Positions 9,145-17,618 of a stretch of DNA of 64,000 nt are shown in pieces (position 1 is the first letter of the stretch; every line of letters begins with the position of its first letter). Where the stretch lies: positions 2,406,746 through 2,470,745 of the forward strand of contig NZ_JAERQZ010000001.1 in NCBI RefSeq assembly GCF_016735515.1. Reading direction: 5' to 3'. Under the pieces are notes generated by a model. It saw nothing but the letters and a program-made list of their open reading frames with translations, ran no database searches and was not told where the DNA came from. This stretch comes from Piscinibacter sp. HJYY11 (lineage in GTDB: Bacteria; Pseudomonadota; Gammaproteobacteria; Burkholderiales; Burkholderiaceae_C). The translations under genes were made by a program, and so were the position numbers.

Positions 9145-9651
9145 ATGACGAGCCTCACCCTCCCTTCGCCGCGCCACCCCTGGGCCGGCCTCGCCGCCTG
9201 GCTGGCGCTGAGCGTGGCCGTCGCCGTGATCGGCGGCATTGCCTCGGCCGACGCCGGCAACTTTTACCGCCAGCTGGAGCAGCCCGACTGGGCGCCACCG
9301 GCGCGGCTCTTCGGCCCGGTCTGGACCGTGCTGTATGCCGCGATGGCCGTGGCCGCCTGGTGGGTGTGGCGCAGCCCGCCGGGCCCGGCGCGCAGCACGG
9401 CGCTGGTGCTGTACGTGGTGCAACTGGTGCCCAACGCGCTGTGGAGCTGGCTCTTCTTCGCCTGGCAGCAAGGTGCGCTCGCGATGGCCGACATCGCGCT
9501 GCTGTGGCTGCTGATCGTGGCGACGGTCCTCGCGTTCTGGCGGGTGAAGCCCGGGGCGGCGGCGCTGCTGCTGCCCTACCTCGCGTGGGTGAGCTTCGCC
9601 GCGGCCCTCAATTTCTGGCTCTGGCGGCACAACCCGGCCCTCCTCGGCTGA
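9145..9651 (+). CDS. tspO: TspO/MBR family tryptophan-rich sensory protein
   Basis: A 168-residue membrane protein with five hydrophobic segments and the tryptophan-rich pattern of the TspO/peripheral benzodiazepine receptor family: LEQPDWAPPARLFGPVWTVLY, NALWSWLFF and ALNFWLWRHN. Family members bind porphyrins and help to regulate tetrapyrrole-linked responses; in purple bacteria they act in the outer membrane. The start at ATG 9145 is chosen from the domain boundary; no Shine-Dalgarno site is evident. It is followed 45 bases later by an AraC regulator in the same direction. Confidence 0.9.
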   Translation: MTSLTLPSPRHPWAGLAAWLALSVAVAVIGGIASADAGNFYRQLEQPDWAPPARLFGPVWTVLYAAMAVAAWWVWRSPPGPARSTALVLYVVQLVPNALWSWLFFAWQQGALAMADIALLWLLIVATVLAFWRVKPGAAALLLPYLAWVSFAAALNFWLWRHNPALLG

Positions 9652-9696
9652 AGCCCGCGTGCGCGGCGGCGCAAGGCCTGCGATCATCTCGCGGCC

Positions 9697-10554
9697 ATGA
9701 ACGCCGTGCCCGACACCTTCGACTGCCCGCTCGACGCCGCCGAATTCAAGCGGCCGGCGCGCGCGGGCGTGGAGCTGTACCGGGCGCACATCGTGCGGCA
9801 CGCTTTCGACCCGCACCTGCACGAAGCCTTCGGGCTGGGCGTGATCGACGCCGGCGTGGAGCGCTTTCGCTACCGCGGCGCCGAGCACCTGGCCTCGCCG
9901 GGCACGCTGGTGCTGATGAACCCCGGCGAGCTGCACACCGGCCGCGCCGAGACCGACCAGGGCTGGCGCTACCGCATGGTCTACCTGGATGAGGCGCTGC
10001 TGCAGGCGGTGACCGGCGAGCGCTGGTGGTTTGCCGACGCGACTGCCCACGACCCCGCCGCGGCTCAGCGCGTGAGCGCGCGGCTCGCCGCGCTGTGGCA
10101 TGCCCCCGACGCGCTGGCGAGCGACAGCGCCCTCGCCGAGCTGCTGGGCGCGCTGCGCCCGCATGCCCAGGTCGACCGGGCGCTGCGCGAGCGTGTGACG
10201 GCGAACGACAGCGCGCTCGCCCGCAGCCTCGCGCTGATGCACGACGACTACGCCAGCGAGCTGACGCTCGATCGCCTGGCCGCCGAGGCCGGGCTCAGCC
10301 CCTTCCACTTCCTGCGCCGCTTCAAGCAGCGCTACCACGTGACGCCGCACCAGATGCTGATGGCGGTGCGGCTGGCACGCGCCAAGCAGCACCTCGCCGC
10401 CGGCATGGCGCCCGCCGAGGTCGCTCCCGCCGTCGGCTTGGCCGACCAGGCCCACCTCACCAAGCGCTTCGCCCGCATGCACGGCGTCACGCCGGCACGC
10501 TACCGGCAGCAGGTGCAGCCGCAATTTCAGACAAGACCCCGCCCGCGCGCCTGA
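9697..10554 (+). CDS. AraC family transcriptional regulator (cupin N-terminal)
   Basis: A 285-residue regulator with an N-terminal AraC-type cupin ligand domain (about 20-110; note HAFDPHLHEAFGLGVI and LVLMNPGELHTG) and a C-terminal double HTH (about 185-280; LTLDRLAAEAGLSPFHFLRR and VGLADQAHLTKRF). EamA-type exporter genes are frequent targets of this subfamily, and one begins only 14 bases downstream, so autoregulated co-expression with the exporter is plausible. The inducer is unknown. Confidence 0.9.
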   Translation: MNAVPDTFDCPLDAAEFKRPARAGVELYRAHIVRHAFDPHLHEAFGLGVIDAGVERFRYRGAEHLASPGTLVLMNPGELHTGRAETDQGWRYRMVYLDEALLQAVTGERWWFADATAHDPAAAQRVSARLAALWHAPDALASDSALAELLGALRPHAQVDRALRERVTANDSALARSLALMHDDYASELTLDRLAAEAGLSPFHFLRRFKQRYHVTPHQMLMAVRLARAKQHLAAGMAPAEVAPAVGLADQAHLTKRFARMHGVTPARYRQQVQPQFQTRPRPRA

Positions 10555-10568
10555 CCGACACTGCGCGA

Positions 10569-11549
10569 ATGACCGCTGGATTCCTGTTCGCCCTGGCCGC
10601 CGGCCTGATGTGGGGCCTCGTTTTCGTCGGGCCGCTGATGCTGCCCGAGTACCCCGCCACGCTGCAGTCGTTCGGCCGCTACCTCGCCTTCGGCCTGATC
10701 GCGCTGCCGCTCGCGTGGTTCGACCGCGCGCACCTGCGCGAGCTCACGCGCAGCGACTGGCGCGAGGCGCTGAAGCTCGCCGCCGTCGGCAACGTCATCT
10801 ACTACCTCTTTCTCGCAAGCAGCATCCAGCGCGCAGGCGGGCCGCTGCCGACCATGATCATCGGCACGCTGCCGGTCGTGATCGCGATCACCGCCAACCT
10901 GCGCACCGAGCGCCAGGGCCACCGCCGTGAAGCGAAGATGCCCTGGGGCCGCATGCTGCCTTCGCTCGGGCTCATCGCCGCCGGCATCGCGCTCGTCAAC
11001 CACGTGGAGATCCGCCACCTGCAGCAGGACCCGGCGGCCGACCTCGGGCGCTACACGCTGGGTGCGCTGCTCGCGGTGGGCGCCGTCGTGTGCTGGACCT
11101 GGTACCCCATCCGCAATGCCGAATGGCTGCGCGCCCACCCCGACCGCAACCCGCGCAGCTGGGCCACGGCCCAAGGCCTGGCCACGCTGCCGCTCGCGCT
11201 CGCCGGCTATGCCGCGGTGTGGCTCTGGAATGCCGTGAGTGGCGATGCCTTCCCCATGCCCTTCGGGCCGCGCGCGGGCGACTTCCTCCTGCTGATGTTC
11301 GCGATCGGCCTCTTCGCCTCGTGGCTCGGCACGGTGTGCTGGAACGAGGCCAGCCAGCGCCTGCCGCCCAGCCTGGCCGGGCAGCTGATCGTGTTCGAGA
11401 CGCTGGCGGCGCTGAGCTATGCCTTCGTCCTGCGGGGCCAGTGGCCCGCGCCCGAGACGCTTGCCGGCATCGCGCTGCTGGTGGCGGGCGTGATGTGGGC
11501 GCTGCGCACGCGGCCCGAACCGCTGGCGGCGGAGGGGCACGCGTCCTAG
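10569..11549 (+). CDS. EamA/DMT family transporter
   Basis: A 326-residue inner-membrane protein with about ten hydrophobic segments arranged as two EamA halves, typical of drug/metabolite exporters. The first half opens with FLFALAAGLMWGLVFVGPL, and the second ends with a GLFASWLGTVCWNEASQRLPP motif common in this subfamily. A polar loop of about 25 residues separates segments near position 120. It follows the AraC gene by 14 bases, so it is likely in the same operon. The substrate cannot be predicted. Confidence 0.87.
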   Translation: MTAGFLFALAAGLMWGLVFVGPLMLPEYPATLQSFGRYLAFGLIALPLAWFDRAHLRELTRSDWREALKLAAVGNVIYYLFLASSIQRAGGPLPTMIIGTLPVVIAITANLRTERQGHRREAKMPWGRMLPSLGLIAAGIALVNHVEIRHLQQDPAADLGRYTLGALLAVGAVVCWTWYPIRNAEWLRAHPDRNPRSWATAQGLATLPLALAGYAAVWLWNAVSGDAFPMPFGPRAGDFLLLMFAIGLFASWLGTVCWNEASQRLPPSLAGQLIVFETLAALSYAFVLRGQWPAPETLAGIALLVAGVMWALRTRPEPLAAEGHAS

Positions 11550-11607
11550 CCTTCGTGCGGATGCCCGTGAGAAGATCCTGCGACCACAGCCACACGGGGA
11601 GAACCAC

Positions 11608-11988
11608 ATGGCATTGCTGATCGCGGGCGCCTTCATGGTGGCCCTGGGCCTGTTCGCAGGCGGGGTGCTCGTCGCCGCGCCGCTCGGTCTCATCACCGGA
11701 TCGGTCGACGCGACCTTGTGGGTGCTGTTCCCGCTGCTGTCCATCCTCGGCTTCGTGCTCTTCGTCATCGGCGCGAAGACGGCACAGATCCGGGGCCTCT
11801 CCCAGTTCATCGCGTGGGCCCTGCTCGCGCTGGCGCTCGCCTCGGCTGCGGGGCTGGTGCTGCGTGCCGCCTCGCTCGTCGTGGGGGAGACCAGCACGCT
11901 GCCGCTCTGGTACGTGCTCGTGATCGCGGGCTTCCTCGGCGCCGTCGGCGCTGCCTCTGCCAGCCGCGGCCTCGACAGCCCGGCCTGA
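11608..11988 (+). CDS. Small four-helix membrane protein, function unknown
   Basis: 126 residues, almost entirely hydrophobic, with four clear membrane segments (about 2-24, 33-55, 66-88 and 96-115) and short polar turns. I do not recognise the family. A strong GGGGAGAA site precedes the ATG. Its stop codon overlaps the start of the following acyltransferase gene (TGATG), indicating translational coupling and suggesting that the two proteins work together at the inner membrane. Confidence 0.7.
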   Translation: MALLIAGAFMVALGLFAGGVLVAAPLGLITGSVDATLWVLFPLLSILGFVLFVIGAKTAQIRGLSQFIAWALLALALASAAGLVLRAASLVVGETSTLPLWYVLVIAGFLGAVGAASASRGLDSPA

Positions 11989-13181
11989 TGGCGGCCGCCG
12001 CCGACGCGGTGGCGGCGCCGGCCGCACGCCTGCACGCGCTCGACGCGGTGCGGGCCAGCGCCCTGCTGCTGGGCATCGTGCTGCACGCCACGCTGTCGTT
12101 CATCCCCGGCGTGGAGCTGATGCCGCACCTCTGGCCCATCGCCGACACGCAGCAGAGCCCGGTGATGTCGCTCGTGATGTACGCGATCCACGTGTTCCGC
12201 ATGCCGGTGTTCTTCCTCGTGGCGGGCTTCTTCGCGCAGCAGCTGCTCGCGCGGCAAGGGGTGGGCGGCTTCTGCCGCAACCGCGCCCAGCGCATCCTCG
12301 GGCCGCTGGTGGTGGGCTGGGTGCTGTGCTTCATCGCCATCGTCGCGGTGGTGACGTGGGCGGTGGCCCGGCGCCACGGCGGCGTGCTGCCCGACCCGCT
12401 GCCGCCGTTCATGCAGGAGACCAAGCCCAATTTCCTGCACCTGTGGTTCCTGTACGTGCTGCTGTGGCTGTACGGCCTCACGCTGCTCGCGCGGGGGCTG
12501 TGGCGGCGTGTCGATGCCGATGGGGCCCGGCTCGACCGGCTGCTGCGGCGGGTGCTCGCCACGCCGGCCGATGCGCTGCTGCTGGCCGCACCGGTGGCGC
12601 TGGCGCTTTTCCTCACGCCGGACTGGATCGTCATCCTCGGCGTGCCCACGCCGGGCTACACGCTGATCCCGCCGCTGGGCCCGCTCTTCGTCTACGGCTA
12701 CGTGTTCGGCATCGGCTGGGCGCTCGGGCGGCAGCGCGGGCTGCTCGACGTGCTGGCGCGCCGCTGGGCGTGGTACGGCGTGCTGGGGGCGCTCGGGGGC
12801 CTCGTCGCGCTCTTCTCGGCCAGGACGCACCCCGGCATCGTGCCGATCACCGACCTCGTCCCGAAGGCGGCCTACGCCGTGGCCTACGGCATCGGCCTGG
12901 TCGCGAGCACGCTGGCCTTCATCGGGCTCGGCCTGCGCTTCTTCTCGAAGGCCAACGCCGCGGTGCGCTACCTCGCCGACGCCTCGTACTGGATCTACAT
13001 CGCCCACCTGCCGCTGGTGGCGGCCCTGCAGACCGCAGTGATGCTGTTGCCGTGGCACTGGGCCGTCAAGTACATCGGCATCAACGTCGTCGCCACGGCG
13101 CTGCTCGTCGCCAGCTACCAGCTCGCGGTGCGGCGCACCTGGGTCGGCCTCTGGCTCAATGGCAAGCGTGTGACGGCGTAG
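11988..13181 (+). CDS. Acyltransferase 3 family membrane protein (OpgC-like)
   Basis: A 397-residue polytopic inner-membrane protein of the acyltransferase 3 superfamily, which moves acyl groups onto surface glycans or related acceptors. It shows the family's opening block (LHALDAVRASALLLGIVLHATL, with the conserved R and H), FRMPVFFLVAGFFAQ, and the late YWIYIAHLPLV segment, with about ten membrane helices in all. The layout is closest to glucan-modifying OpgC-like members, but the substrate is uncertain. The ATG overlaps the preceding gene's stop, and its 3' end overlaps the convergent cation transporter gene by 26 bases. Confidence 0.87.
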   Translation: MAAAADAVAAPAARLHALDAVRASALLLGIVLHATLSFIPGVELMPHLWPIADTQQSPVMSLVMYAIHVFRMPVFFLVAGFFAQQLLARQGVGGFCRNRAQRILGPLVVGWVLCFIAIVAVVTWAVARRHGGVLPDPLPPFMQETKPNFLHLWFLYVLLWLYGLTLLARGLWRRVDADGARLDRLLRRVLATPADALLLAAPVALALFLTPDWIVILGVPTPGYTLIPPLGPLFVYGYVFGIGWALGRQRGLLDVLARRWAWYGVLGALGGLVALFSARTHPGIVPITDLVPKAAYAVAYGIGLVASTLAFIGLGLRFFSKANAAVRYLADASYWIYIAHLPLVAALQTAVMLLPWHWAVKYIGINVVATALLVASYQLAVRRTWVGLWLNGKRVTA

Positions 13182-13794
13182 CGGGTGGCGCGCCGCGCAG
13201 CTCGGCGCGGGCTTGGCGGAACACCGTCACCGCGCCGGTGATCGCAAGCACTGCCATGAACGCCGCCACGGCCAGGTCGGGCCAGGCGGTGCCGGTGCCG
13301 AAGACACCGAGCGCGGCCGCACCCACGGCCAAGTTGCCGATGGCATCGTTGCGCGAGCAGATCCAGACCGAGCGCATGTTGGCGTCGCCCCCGCGGTAGC
13401 GGAACAGCAGCAGTGCCACGCCGACGTTGGCCGCCAGCGCCGCGAGCGCCACGACGCCCATCGTCACGGGCTCGGGCACCTCGCCGGTCTGCAGCGCCCA
13501 CGCTGCCCGCGCCAGCACGAAGACGCCGAAGGCCGCCATGCACGCGGCCTTGAGCTGCGCCGCGCGCGCCCGCACGCGCGTGGCCATCGCCAGCACCACC
13601 AGCGACACGCCGTAGTTGGCCGCATCGCCGAAAAAGTCGACCGCGTCGGCCAGCAGCGAGACCGAGCCGGCCGACAGGCCCGCCGCCACTTCGACGACGA
13701 ACATCGCGGCATTGACCACGAGCGCGATCCACAGCGCGCGGCGCACGCGCGGGTCGGCCGATGGCGGAGACGGGGGACAACAGGAAGCAGACAT
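13156..13794 (-). CDS. Short cation diffusion facilitator-type transporter
   Basis: A 212-residue membrane protein matching the CDF transmembrane domain with about six helices but no C-terminal cytoplasmic metal-binding domain. Where most CDF exporters have HxxxD in helices 2 and 5, this one has D-FFG-D (SLLADAVDFFGDAANY) and D-AIG-N (SRNDAIGNLAVG). A CC pair lies at residues 4-5. The start at 13794 follows AAGGTGA; a start 21 bases further upstream is also possible. It is divergent from cadR, with a textbook CadR/PbrR-type promoter between them, so expression is very likely induced by Cd/Pb/Zn-like ions. Confidence 0.85.
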   Translation of the reverse strand: MSASCCPPSPPSADPRVRRALWIALVVNAAMFVVEVAAGLSAGSVSLLADAVDFFGDAANYGVSLVVLAMATRVRARAAQLKAACMAAFGVFVLARAAWALQTGEVPEPVTMGVVALAALAANVGVALLLFRYRGGDANMRSVWICSRNDAIGNLAVGAAALGVFGTGTAWPDLAVAAFMAVLAITGAVTVFRQARAELRGAPPATPSHACH

Positions 13795-13824
13795 GGCTTT
13801 CACCTTCGACATCACGATGCCGCC

Positions 13825-13855
13825 ATTGCAAACCCTATAGTCGCTACAAGGTCAA
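13825..13855 (-). promoter_or_regulatory. CadR/PbrR-type MerR promoter and operator
   Basis: On the minus strand a -35 element TTGACC (13855-13850) and a -10 element TGCAAT (13830-13825) are 19 bases apart. This over-long spacing is the hallmark of MerR-family promoters. The spacer holds the dyad CCTTGTAGCGACTATAGGG, very close to known CadR/PbrR operators. It would drive the transporter at 13156-13794 under control of the adjacent cadR. Confidence 0.82.
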
Positions 13856-13881
13856 GTTCCGGCCTGCCAAGGGGTCTTGTG

Positions 13882-14313
13882 ATGAAGATCGGTGAACTCG
13901 CCACCGCCGCCGGCTGCGACGTGCAGACGCTGCGCTACTACGAACGCGAAGGCCTGCTCGACGCGCCCGAGCGCACCGCCTCCGGCTACCGCCACTACGC
14001 ACCGCGCCACCTGGCGCGGCTGCAGTTCATCCGCCATTGCCGCGCGCTCGACATCCCGCTCAGCGAGGTGCGGCAATTGATCGACTACGCGCAGACGCCC
14101 GAGCAGTCGTGCCACGCGGTCGATGCCTTGCTCGACGACCACATCGAGCGCGTGCGGCGCCACCTGGCCGCGCTGAAGACGCTGGAGCGGCAGCTCGTCG
14201 CGCTGCGCAAGCAGTGCCAGGGCGCCAGCAGCGACCGGGCTTGCGCCATCCTCGACGCCTTCATGAGCGCCCCTGCCGAACACGCCTGCGCCTGCCACCC
14301 CTCGGTGCCGTGA
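13882..14313 (+). CDS. cadR: MerR family Cd(II)/Pb(II)-responsive regulator
   Basis: A 143-residue MerR protein. The N-terminal winged helix holds IGELATAAGCDVQTLRYYE, followed by GLLDAPERTASGYRHY and the dimerisation helix (about 80-112). The metal-site cysteines expected of CadR/PbrR are present: C77 (EQSCHAVD), C112 (RKQCQG) and C121 (DRACAIL), plus a CAC tail near the C terminus. It activates by untwisting the 19-base-spaced promoter upstream of the divergent CDF-type transporter. ATG 13882 is preferred, with GTG at 13879 an alternative. Confidence 0.92.
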   Translation: MKIGELATAAGCDVQTLRYYEREGLLDAPERTASGYRHYAPRHLARLQFIRHCRALDIPLSEVRQLIDYAQTPEQSCHAVDALLDDHIERVRRHLAALKTLERQLVALRKQCQGASSDRACAILDAFMSAPAEHACACHPSVP

Positions 14314-14324
14314 ACCTGCACCAT

Positions 14325-14350
14325 GAAAAAAGCCGGCCCGAGGGCCGGCT
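14325..14350 (-). terminator. Rho-independent terminator of the porin gene
   Basis: AGCCGGCCC-GA-GGGCCGGCT is a 9-base perfect stem with a two-base loop region. Read on the minus strand it is followed by a run of T (A6 at 14326-14331 on the plus strand). It lies 25 bases past the porin stop codon. Confidence 0.85.
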
Positions 14351-14374
14351 TCAACACACGCTGAGGAATGTCGA

Positions 14375-15406
14375 TCAGAACGCGTGGCGCAGGCCGAGCT
14401 CGAGGCCGTTCGACTTCTTGCCGCCGGGCAGGGCCGGGGTGGTGGTACCCACCGCGAAGGTCTGGGCCCCCTTGTTGCTGATCTGCGCATAGGTGCCGTA
14501 GAGGGCGGTGCGCTTCGACAGGTTGTGCACGTAGCCGATGGCCAGCAGGTCGGCGTCGGCATCGTTGGCGGTGGTGCTGCCGGCGGCACCGCCCGAAAGG
14601 TCGGCACGGCCATACGAGGCGCGGATCAGGCCCGAAGCGCCCACCGGAACCGTGGCGCCCACGTTGAAGAGCTTCTCTTCGCGCACCAGGAACTTGAACT
14701 GCGAGTAGGAGGCGAGCAGGCGCAGGAAGCCGAAGTTGTAGGCCGCGCCGACGGTCGTGGCCTTGTACTTGTCTTCGGTCGCGTTGGCATCGGTCTGGCC
14801 ATAGGCCACCGACACGTCGAGCGGGCCGCCCGCATAGCCGACGCGGCCGCCGACGTACTTGTTGCCGACCGTGCCTTCGCCCGCGGCCACCGCGAGGTTG
14901 CCGTACACGCCGCCGATGTCCTTGGGCAGGAAGTACTGCACTTCGTTGTCGGCACGGCTGGTGGTGTTGACGGTGCCGGTCAGGCGCGACTGCAGGTTGG
15001 TGATCTTGCCCACGCCGTTGTCGCCGAAGGCGTCGTAGGCGCCGATCGCGGTGTAGGTGGGCGTGAAGTCGCGGCCGAGGCGCACTTCACCGAAACCGCC
15101 TTCGAGGCTCACGGTCGAGCGGCGGTGCCAGAACTTGCCGCTGCTGTTGATGGTGCCGTCGTCCGGGTTGAGCGCGGCTTCGAGCCAGAAGCCGGCCTTC
15201 AGGCCACCGCCGAGGTCTTCGGTGCCGCGGAAGCCCAGGCGGCTGCTGGAGAGGCCGTCGGTGCCGAGCTGGCGCACCTTGACGCCGTTGTTGTCGATCT
15301 GGCGCAGGTTGGCGTCGATCACGCCAAAGATCGTCACGCTGGATTGGGCCGATGCCGCACCGGCGAAAGCGGTGAGCAGCGAGAGGGCGAGCAGGGTCTT
15401 CTTCAT
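14375..15406 (-). CDS. Outer-membrane porin (betaproteobacterial general porin family)
   Basis: A 343-residue porin precursor. It begins with a classical Sec signal peptide (KKTLLALSLLTAFAGAASA, cleavage after the last Ala), followed by the SSVTIFGVIDANLRQ first strand. It ends with LRHAF, with the terminal phenylalanine needed for outer-membrane assembly. Typical strand motifs include SRLGFRGTEDLGGGLKAGFWLE and the constriction-loop-like VRLGRDFTP. It would form trimeric channels for small hydrophilic solutes. ATG 15406 is chosen from the signal peptide. It is monocistronic, with its own terminator. Confidence 0.93.
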   Translation of the reverse strand: MKKTLLALSLLTAFAGAASAQSSVTIFGVIDANLRQIDNNGVKVRQLGTDGLSSSRLGFRGTEDLGGGLKAGFWLEAALNPDDGTINSSGKFWHRRSTVSLEGGFGEVRLGRDFTPTYTAIGAYDAFGDNGVGKITNLQSRLTGTVNTTSRADNEVQYFLPKDIGGVYGNLAVAAGEGTVGNKYVGGRVGYAGGPLDVSVAYGQTDANATEDKYKATTVGAAYNFGFLRLLASYSQFKFLVREEKLFNVGATVPVGASGLIRASYGRADLSGGAAGSTTANDADADLLAIGYVHNLSKRTALYGTYAQISNKGAQTFAVGTTTPALPGGKKSNGLELGLRHAF

Positions 15407-15618
15407 GAGGAGTGGGACTGCGAGTTGAGGAGTGCGGTCTTGCGGTTCAAGACTCAGGCGATTCCACCAAGCCACCCCTTCCGGCTTGACGACAGATCCG
15501 TGACAACCCGCAATCGTTGGCAGGGCCCGACATGGCCCTCGCGCGCCGGGGGCATGTCATGCGCGTGTCATCGCGCTGTGTTCTCGTGCGGCTTCCTCGC
15601 TCGTGTGCGATGTGCGGC

Positions 15619-17013
15619 TCAGCGGCACTCGCCCGCCGCGGGGCACACGCGCACGAGGGCGGTGCCGGCGGCATAGCCCTTCGCGGACTTCGCTCGCACG
15701 GCCTGGAGCTGCTGCAGCCCCCGCTCGGACAGCTGGCCCACCACCTCGCGCAGCACGCCCTGCTCGTCGTGCTCGCCATCGGCCAACGTGTGCAGGTCGA
15801 GCGGCTCGCGCGTCACGACGGCCACCACCAGCGTGGCGCCGAACGGGCGGCCGGCGGTGAAGCCGATCTTCATCGAGGGCGTGGGCAGCTTCACCACCGC
15901 ACCGGCCTTCACCGCCTGCGCACGATGCTGGCCATTCGGGAACAGCACCAGCGGCACGCCATCCGGCCCCACGCTCAGCACGTTGAGGTGGCCGGCCTGC
16001 GCGGTGCGCACTTCGAGCTGCATCGGCGCGCCTTCCGCATAACGTGGCTGGCGGAACGCGACACGCACGCCCCCTGCACCCGCGGCCAGCTGCTCGAGCT
16101 TGCGCCAGGCCGCGCCACCGCCATCGGCGAGCGAGGGCAAGGGGACCGGCCAGTCGGCCATGGCCAGGTTGCCGTCGAGCTGCGGATGGAAGCGCAGCGG
16201 CCCGTCGAGCCGCGAGGCGATGAAGGTCGAGGACTCCTGCCACAGCTCGCGCATCGACACCTGCCCCGCCTCGCGCCGCGCCGCCACCGCTTCGCGCAAG
16301 GCCATGGTGAACACGCTGCCGCGCTCGGTGGTGAGCGACTGCTCGGCATCGCGCGCCGCGCTGACCGCGAGGTGGTTGTCGCCGCGCACCCCGAGGCGCT
16401 TCACCGTGGGCACCGGTGCCGCCTCGCCCTGCGGCAACGGGTAGTACTTGGCCATCGCCTGCTGCACGCCCAGGCGCGGCAGCACCCCGAGGCCGGAGCG
16501 GGTGGAGGTGCCGCTGTGACAGGCGTCGACCAGCACCAGCACCTGGCGGCTCGGGATGCGCGCGAGCGTGGCGGCGAGCTCGTCGTCGAGCAGCACGCCG
16601 TCGAGCGTGGCGCGGCCGTTGCGCCTGGCGGGCGCCATGTCGTGCAAGGTCCAGGCTTCGTCGAGGCCGTCGTCCTCGTCACCGTCTTCGTCGGGCAGCT
16701 GCGTGCCGTGGCCGCTGTAGTAGATGAGCACGCGGTCGGTGGCGGTGGTGCCGTCCACCAGCCACTGCTGCAAGGTCTGCCGCACGGCCGCGAGCGTGGC
16801 CTCGCGGTTCAGCAGCACCTTTGTCGCCGCTGGCTTGAAGCCGAGGCTCTCGGCCACGTCCTTCATCACGCCGATGTCGAGCTCGATGCCCGGCAGGTCG
16901 GCGCCCATGCCACGGTCGCGGTACTGGCCCACGCCGATGAGCAGCGCGCGGTCTTCGGCCTGCGCACCCGTCGCCAGGAGCGCGAACATGAGGAATGCGA
17001 GCCATCGGCACAT
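15619..17013 (-). CDS. Secreted caspase-like (C14/metacaspase-type) protease with C-terminal DUF4384-like domain
   Basis: 464 residues. A signal peptide of about 19 residues (ending ATGAQA) precedes a caspase-type p20 domain with the catalytic histidine H102 in YYSGHGTQ and cysteine C165 in LVDACHSGT. An acidic segment right after the histidine (DEDGDEDDGLDE) could bind calcium, as in metacaspases. From about residue 300 a second domain resembles DUF4384 (LNVLSVGPDGVPLVLFPNG). These proteins cleave after Arg/Lys in known metacaspases; the substrate here is unknown. It is divergent from a small secreted protein gene 128 bases away, a possible partner. The start at 17013 is fixed by the signal peptide. 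Confidence 0.87.
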   Translation of the reverse strand: MCRWLAFLMFALLATGAQAEDRALLIGVGQYRDRGMGADLPGIELDIGVMKDVAESLGFKPAATKVLLNREATLAAVRQTLQQWLVDGTTATDRVLIYYSGHGTQLPDEDGDEDDGLDEAWTLHDMAPARRNGRATLDGVLLDDELAATLARIPSRQVLVLVDACHSGTSTRSGLGVLPRLGVQQAMAKYYPLPQGEAAPVPTVKRLGVRGDNHLAVSAARDAEQSLTTERGSVFTMALREAVAARREAGQVSMRELWQESSTFIASRLDGPLRFHPQLDGNLAMADWPVPLPSLADGGGAAWRKLEQLAAGAGGVRVAFRQPRYAEGAPMQLEVRTAQAGHLNVLSVGPDGVPLVLFPNGQHRAQAVKAGAVVKLPTPSMKIGFTAGRPFGATLVVAVVTREPLDLHTLADGEHDEQGVLREVVGQLSERGLQQLQAVRAKSAKGYAAGTALVRVCPAAGECR

Positions 17014-17141
17014 GGCACCGTTTATCGCCGACCGCGGGCGCCTGTGGCGATGACCTTGGTCAGCTGCCAGGCGCGTGGAATACGCCGCACCATCGCAACG
17101 TGCGCGCGCACCGCCGCGCGGAGCTGTTGCAAGATCGACCC

Positions 17142-17603
17142 GTGAAACGCTGGACCCCACCCCGCCTCCTCGCGGCGCTCTGCGTCGCCATGTCCGCCTG
17201 GCCCGTGCAGGCCTTCGAGCTCGTCACCGCCGAAGAAGCGAAGCGCGACGCCGCCGCCCCCGCCTACGCCACCAAGGCGCTGCCGATGCCCGGAGCGCCC
17301 ACGATCGAGCTGCTGTCGCCCGACGTGAAGCGCCCGCTGGCCGGCGCCGTCAACATCGTCGTGCGCTGGTCGGCGAGCGATGGAGCGAGCATCGACCTGT
17401 CGACGTTCCGCGTGCTCTACGGCCGACTGCGGCTCGACGTGACCGAGCGCCTCGCGGCCCATGCGAAGGTCACGCCGACCGGCGTGGAAGCGCCCAACGC
17501 CAGCCTGCCCGAAGGCAGCCACCGGCTCATCATCCAGGTGGCGGACACGCTCAAGCGTGTCGGGCGGCATGAGGTGACCTTCGAGGTGGCGCCGGTCAAA
17601 TGA
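17142..17603 (+). CDS. Small exported protein, function unknown
   Basis: 153 residues starting at GTG 17142. There is an N-terminal signal peptide (RLLAALCVAMSAWPVQA) and a mature part with a beta-rich, Ig-like character (PTIELLSPDVKRPLAGAVNIVVRW and HRLIIQVADTLKRVGRHEVTFEV). I do not recognise a named family; the pattern suggests a small periplasmic domain. It is transcribed away from the secreted caspase-like gene and towards glcF, from which a hairpin-rich stretch separates it. No Shine-Dalgarno site is evident. Confidence 0.62.
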   Translation: MKRWTPPRLLAALCVAMSAWPVQAFELVTAEEAKRDAAAPAYATKALPMPGAPTIELLSPDVKRPLAGAVNIVVRWSASDGASIDLSTFRVLYGRLRLDVTERLAAHAKVTPTGVEAPNASLPEGSHRLIIQVADTLKRVGRHEVTFEVAPVK

Positions 17604-17618
17604 GCGTTCGCGGGCGTG

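Noticed and set aside
7834..10524. The full 896-codon frame of the second diguanylate cyclase
   Set aside because: Only the part from 8964 onward has cyclase features and a ribosome site; the upstream part is antisense to the TspO and AraC genes.
10527..13058. An 843-codon minus-strand frame over the EamA, small membrane and acyltransferase genes
   Set aside because: Antisense shadow with repetitive charged composition; three real membrane-protein genes lie opposite it.
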